Assembly: GCA_002438625.1 (NCBI GenBank)
Contig: DJPS01000058.1
Span: forward strand, 13,392 to 30,573
Direction: 5' to 3'
Length of the DNA stretch: 17,182 nucleotides
DNA from: Christensenella sp. UBA6406
GTDB taxonomy: Bacteria > Bacillota > Clostridia > Christensenellales > UBA1242
Position 1 is the stretch's first letter; each line of letters opens with the position of its first letter. The position numbers were made by a program, and so were the translations under genes. Below the pieces are notes generated by a model. That model was given only the letters and a program-made list of their open reading frames with translations. It ran no database searches and was not told where the DNA came from. Below, piece after piece: positions 16,384-17,182 of the stretch.

Positions 16384-16460
16384 AAGTTGAAAAATATATT
16401 ATTATATAAGCTTTTATATGCTGAAATACAATACAACCACAATTTATCACTTTTCAACTT
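16384..16460. repeat. 10-bp inverted repeat bracketing the putative cas9 promoter
   Basis: AAGTTGAAAA (16384-16393) and TTTTCAACTT (16451-16460) are perfect inverted copies 57 bases apart. A second inverted element ATATAA/TTATAT (16404-16419) lies between them. The role is unknown; the copies could be paired protein sites or form a long stem. Confidence 0.5.
16401..16431 (-). promoter_or_regulatory. Candidate promoter of the cas9 operon
   Basis: On the minus strand TTGTAT (16426-16431) is 17 bases from TATATA (16403-16408), and a perfect TATAAT sits at 16401-16406. It is the best candidate between the array terminator and cas9. A start near 16395 would give a cas9 leader of about 200 bases that contains the whole complement of tracrRNA. 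Confidence 0.4.
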
Positions 16461-16520
16461 TTTGTTACATAAACTTGCTTTATTTCTATTTTTACTTCTT
16501 CAAAATTTTAACAAAAAAAC

Positions 16521-16546
16521 AAAAAAATTGCAAACATATTTGCAAT
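16521..16546 (-). terminator. Intrinsic terminator after the CRISPR array
   Basis: On the minus strand ATTGCAAA/TTTGCAAT (16539-16546 with 16527-16534, loop of 4) forms a perfect 8-bp stem that runs directly into a long T-tract (A-runs 16521-16527 and 16513-16519 on the plus strand). It lies about 155 bases past the last repeat and would end the pre-crRNA before the cas9 promoter. Confidence 0.75.
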
Positions 16547-16702
16547 AATTAACAAAAAATACTTAAAAATTAAAAGTGTTCGCAAACCTAATCCTACCGC
16601 ATTAAACAACATATCTAAATTTATCCAAATAACAAACCATAAATGTACAATTTTACACATTAATTTAATCCAAAAATTAAACCTCATCACCATAACTTTT
16701 GC

Positions 16703-16738
16703 TTTTTAGACCTATATGAAATGACATAACTCTCAAAC
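16703..16738 (-). repeat. Terminal, leader-distal CRISPR repeat with altered last base
   Basis: This copy differs from the others only at 16703 (T instead of G on the plus strand), which is the final base of the repeat in the transcribed sense (C to A). Decay at the 3' end of the last repeat is usual for the leader-distal end, so it independently supports leftward transcription. Confidence 0.8.
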
Positions 16739-17182
16739 AACGAACTAAAAGACAAGCTTGCCTTGTTAGTTTTAGACCTATATGAAATGACATAACTCTC
16801 AAACATTGTTTTTGAGCGGTAGCATATTATTGCTAGTTTTAGACCTATATGAAATGACATAACTCTCAAACATGATTTTATTGATGAAAAATATTTATTA
16901 AGTTTTAGACCTATATGAAATGACATAACTCTCAAACTAAAACACTCTTGCTTTGTCCCTTGTTATGGTTTTAGACCTATATGAAATGACATAACTCTCA
17001 AACAATGCACTGCCACCAATGGAGAGGTAGTAAGTTTTAGACCTATATGAAATGACATAACTCTCAAACAGAAATAAAAAGAATTTGCAAAAAACAAAAG
17101 TTTTAGACCTATATGAAATGACATAACTCTCAAACAATTATTTTTATCCCAAATTAGGAATTTTTGTTTTAGACCTATATGA
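16703..17182 (-). CRISPR. Type II-A CRISPR array, 8 repeats seen, continues past the window
   Basis: Repeats of 36 bases start at 16703, 16769, 16836, 16902, 16968, 17034, 17100 and 17166; the last is cut by the window edge after 17 bases. Spacers are 30 bases, except one of 31 (16805-16835). In the transcribed (minus) sense the repeat begins GTTTGAGAGTTATG and ends GGTCTAAAAC. The orientation comes from pairing with the tracrRNA anti-repeat, not from the plus-strand GTTTTAGA, which imitates the start of the S. pyogenes repeat. The leader is therefore to the right, outside the window, and the oldest spacers are next to cas9. Repeats 2-7 look identical. By eye no spacer matches other sequence in this window. 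Confidence 0.97.

Noticed and set aside
16508..16693. Small hydrophobic reading frame (61 codons, minus strand) between the array and cas9.
   Set aside because: It has no ribosome binding site and contains the array terminator hairpin and its T-tract; the Phe/Leu-rich product follows from AT-rich DNA.
16677..16702. Possible decayed CRISPR repeat next to the terminal repeat (TTAAACCT then CATAACT).
   Set aside because: It needs a 5-base deletion, has no spacer before the next repeat, and the matching blocks are only 7-8 bases long.
16687..17137. Two minus-strand reading frames with a repeated FESYVISYRSK unit.
   Set aside because: They are translations of the CRISPR repeats, not genes.

Overview
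The window is AT-rich chromosomal DNA that uses the standard bacterial code (TGA is a stop, for example in cas2). The rpmE-prmC-prfA cluster, the coaD-coaE pair, the strong AAGGAG-type ribosome binding sites, a PRK06851-like ATPase and a type II-A CRISPR locus with csn2 together point to a low-GC Firmicute, most likely an anaerobic or gut Clostridia-type organism. The species cannot be named from this sequence.

Left part (1-7622, all minus strand). Reading right to left there is a LysR-type regulator, a 414-base AT-rich non-coding stretch that holds the probable promoter and leader of the next gene, and a MacB-like ABC ATPase fused to an FtsX-type permease. Ribosomal protein L31 (rpmE) follows, with a near-consensus promoter and its own terminator, then the release-factor methyltransferase prmC and its substrate, release factor 1 (prfA). 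A partial gene of unknown function with a Gly/Lys repeat tail runs off the left edge.

Middle part (7700-9955). coaD and coaE, the last two steps of coenzyme A synthesis, form a plus-strand pair that diverges from the LysR gene. It meets a minus-strand P-loop ATPase gene tail to tail. The two TAA stop codons share a TTAA and sit in the loop of a 12-bp hairpin.

Right part (9925-17182) is a type II-A CRISPR-Cas locus. The tightly coupled minus-strand operon cas9-cas1-cas2-csn2 (overlaps of 1, 11 and 4 bases) ends at an intrinsic terminator. To the right of cas9 lies an array of eight 36-base repeats, the eighth cut by the window edge, with seven spacers. Between cas9 and the array I identify a tracrRNA gene on the plus strand with a promoter, an anti-repeat and a terminator. 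Its anti-repeat fixes the array as transcribed leftward, in the same direction as cas9. The leader is therefore outside the window to the right, and the repeat next to cas9 is the old, leader-distal end. The tracrRNA lies entirely antisense to the probable 5' leader of the cas9 mRNA. This arrangement and a diverged PAM-contact region in Cas9 are the most interesting points here. I see no evidence of a wholly new defence system.
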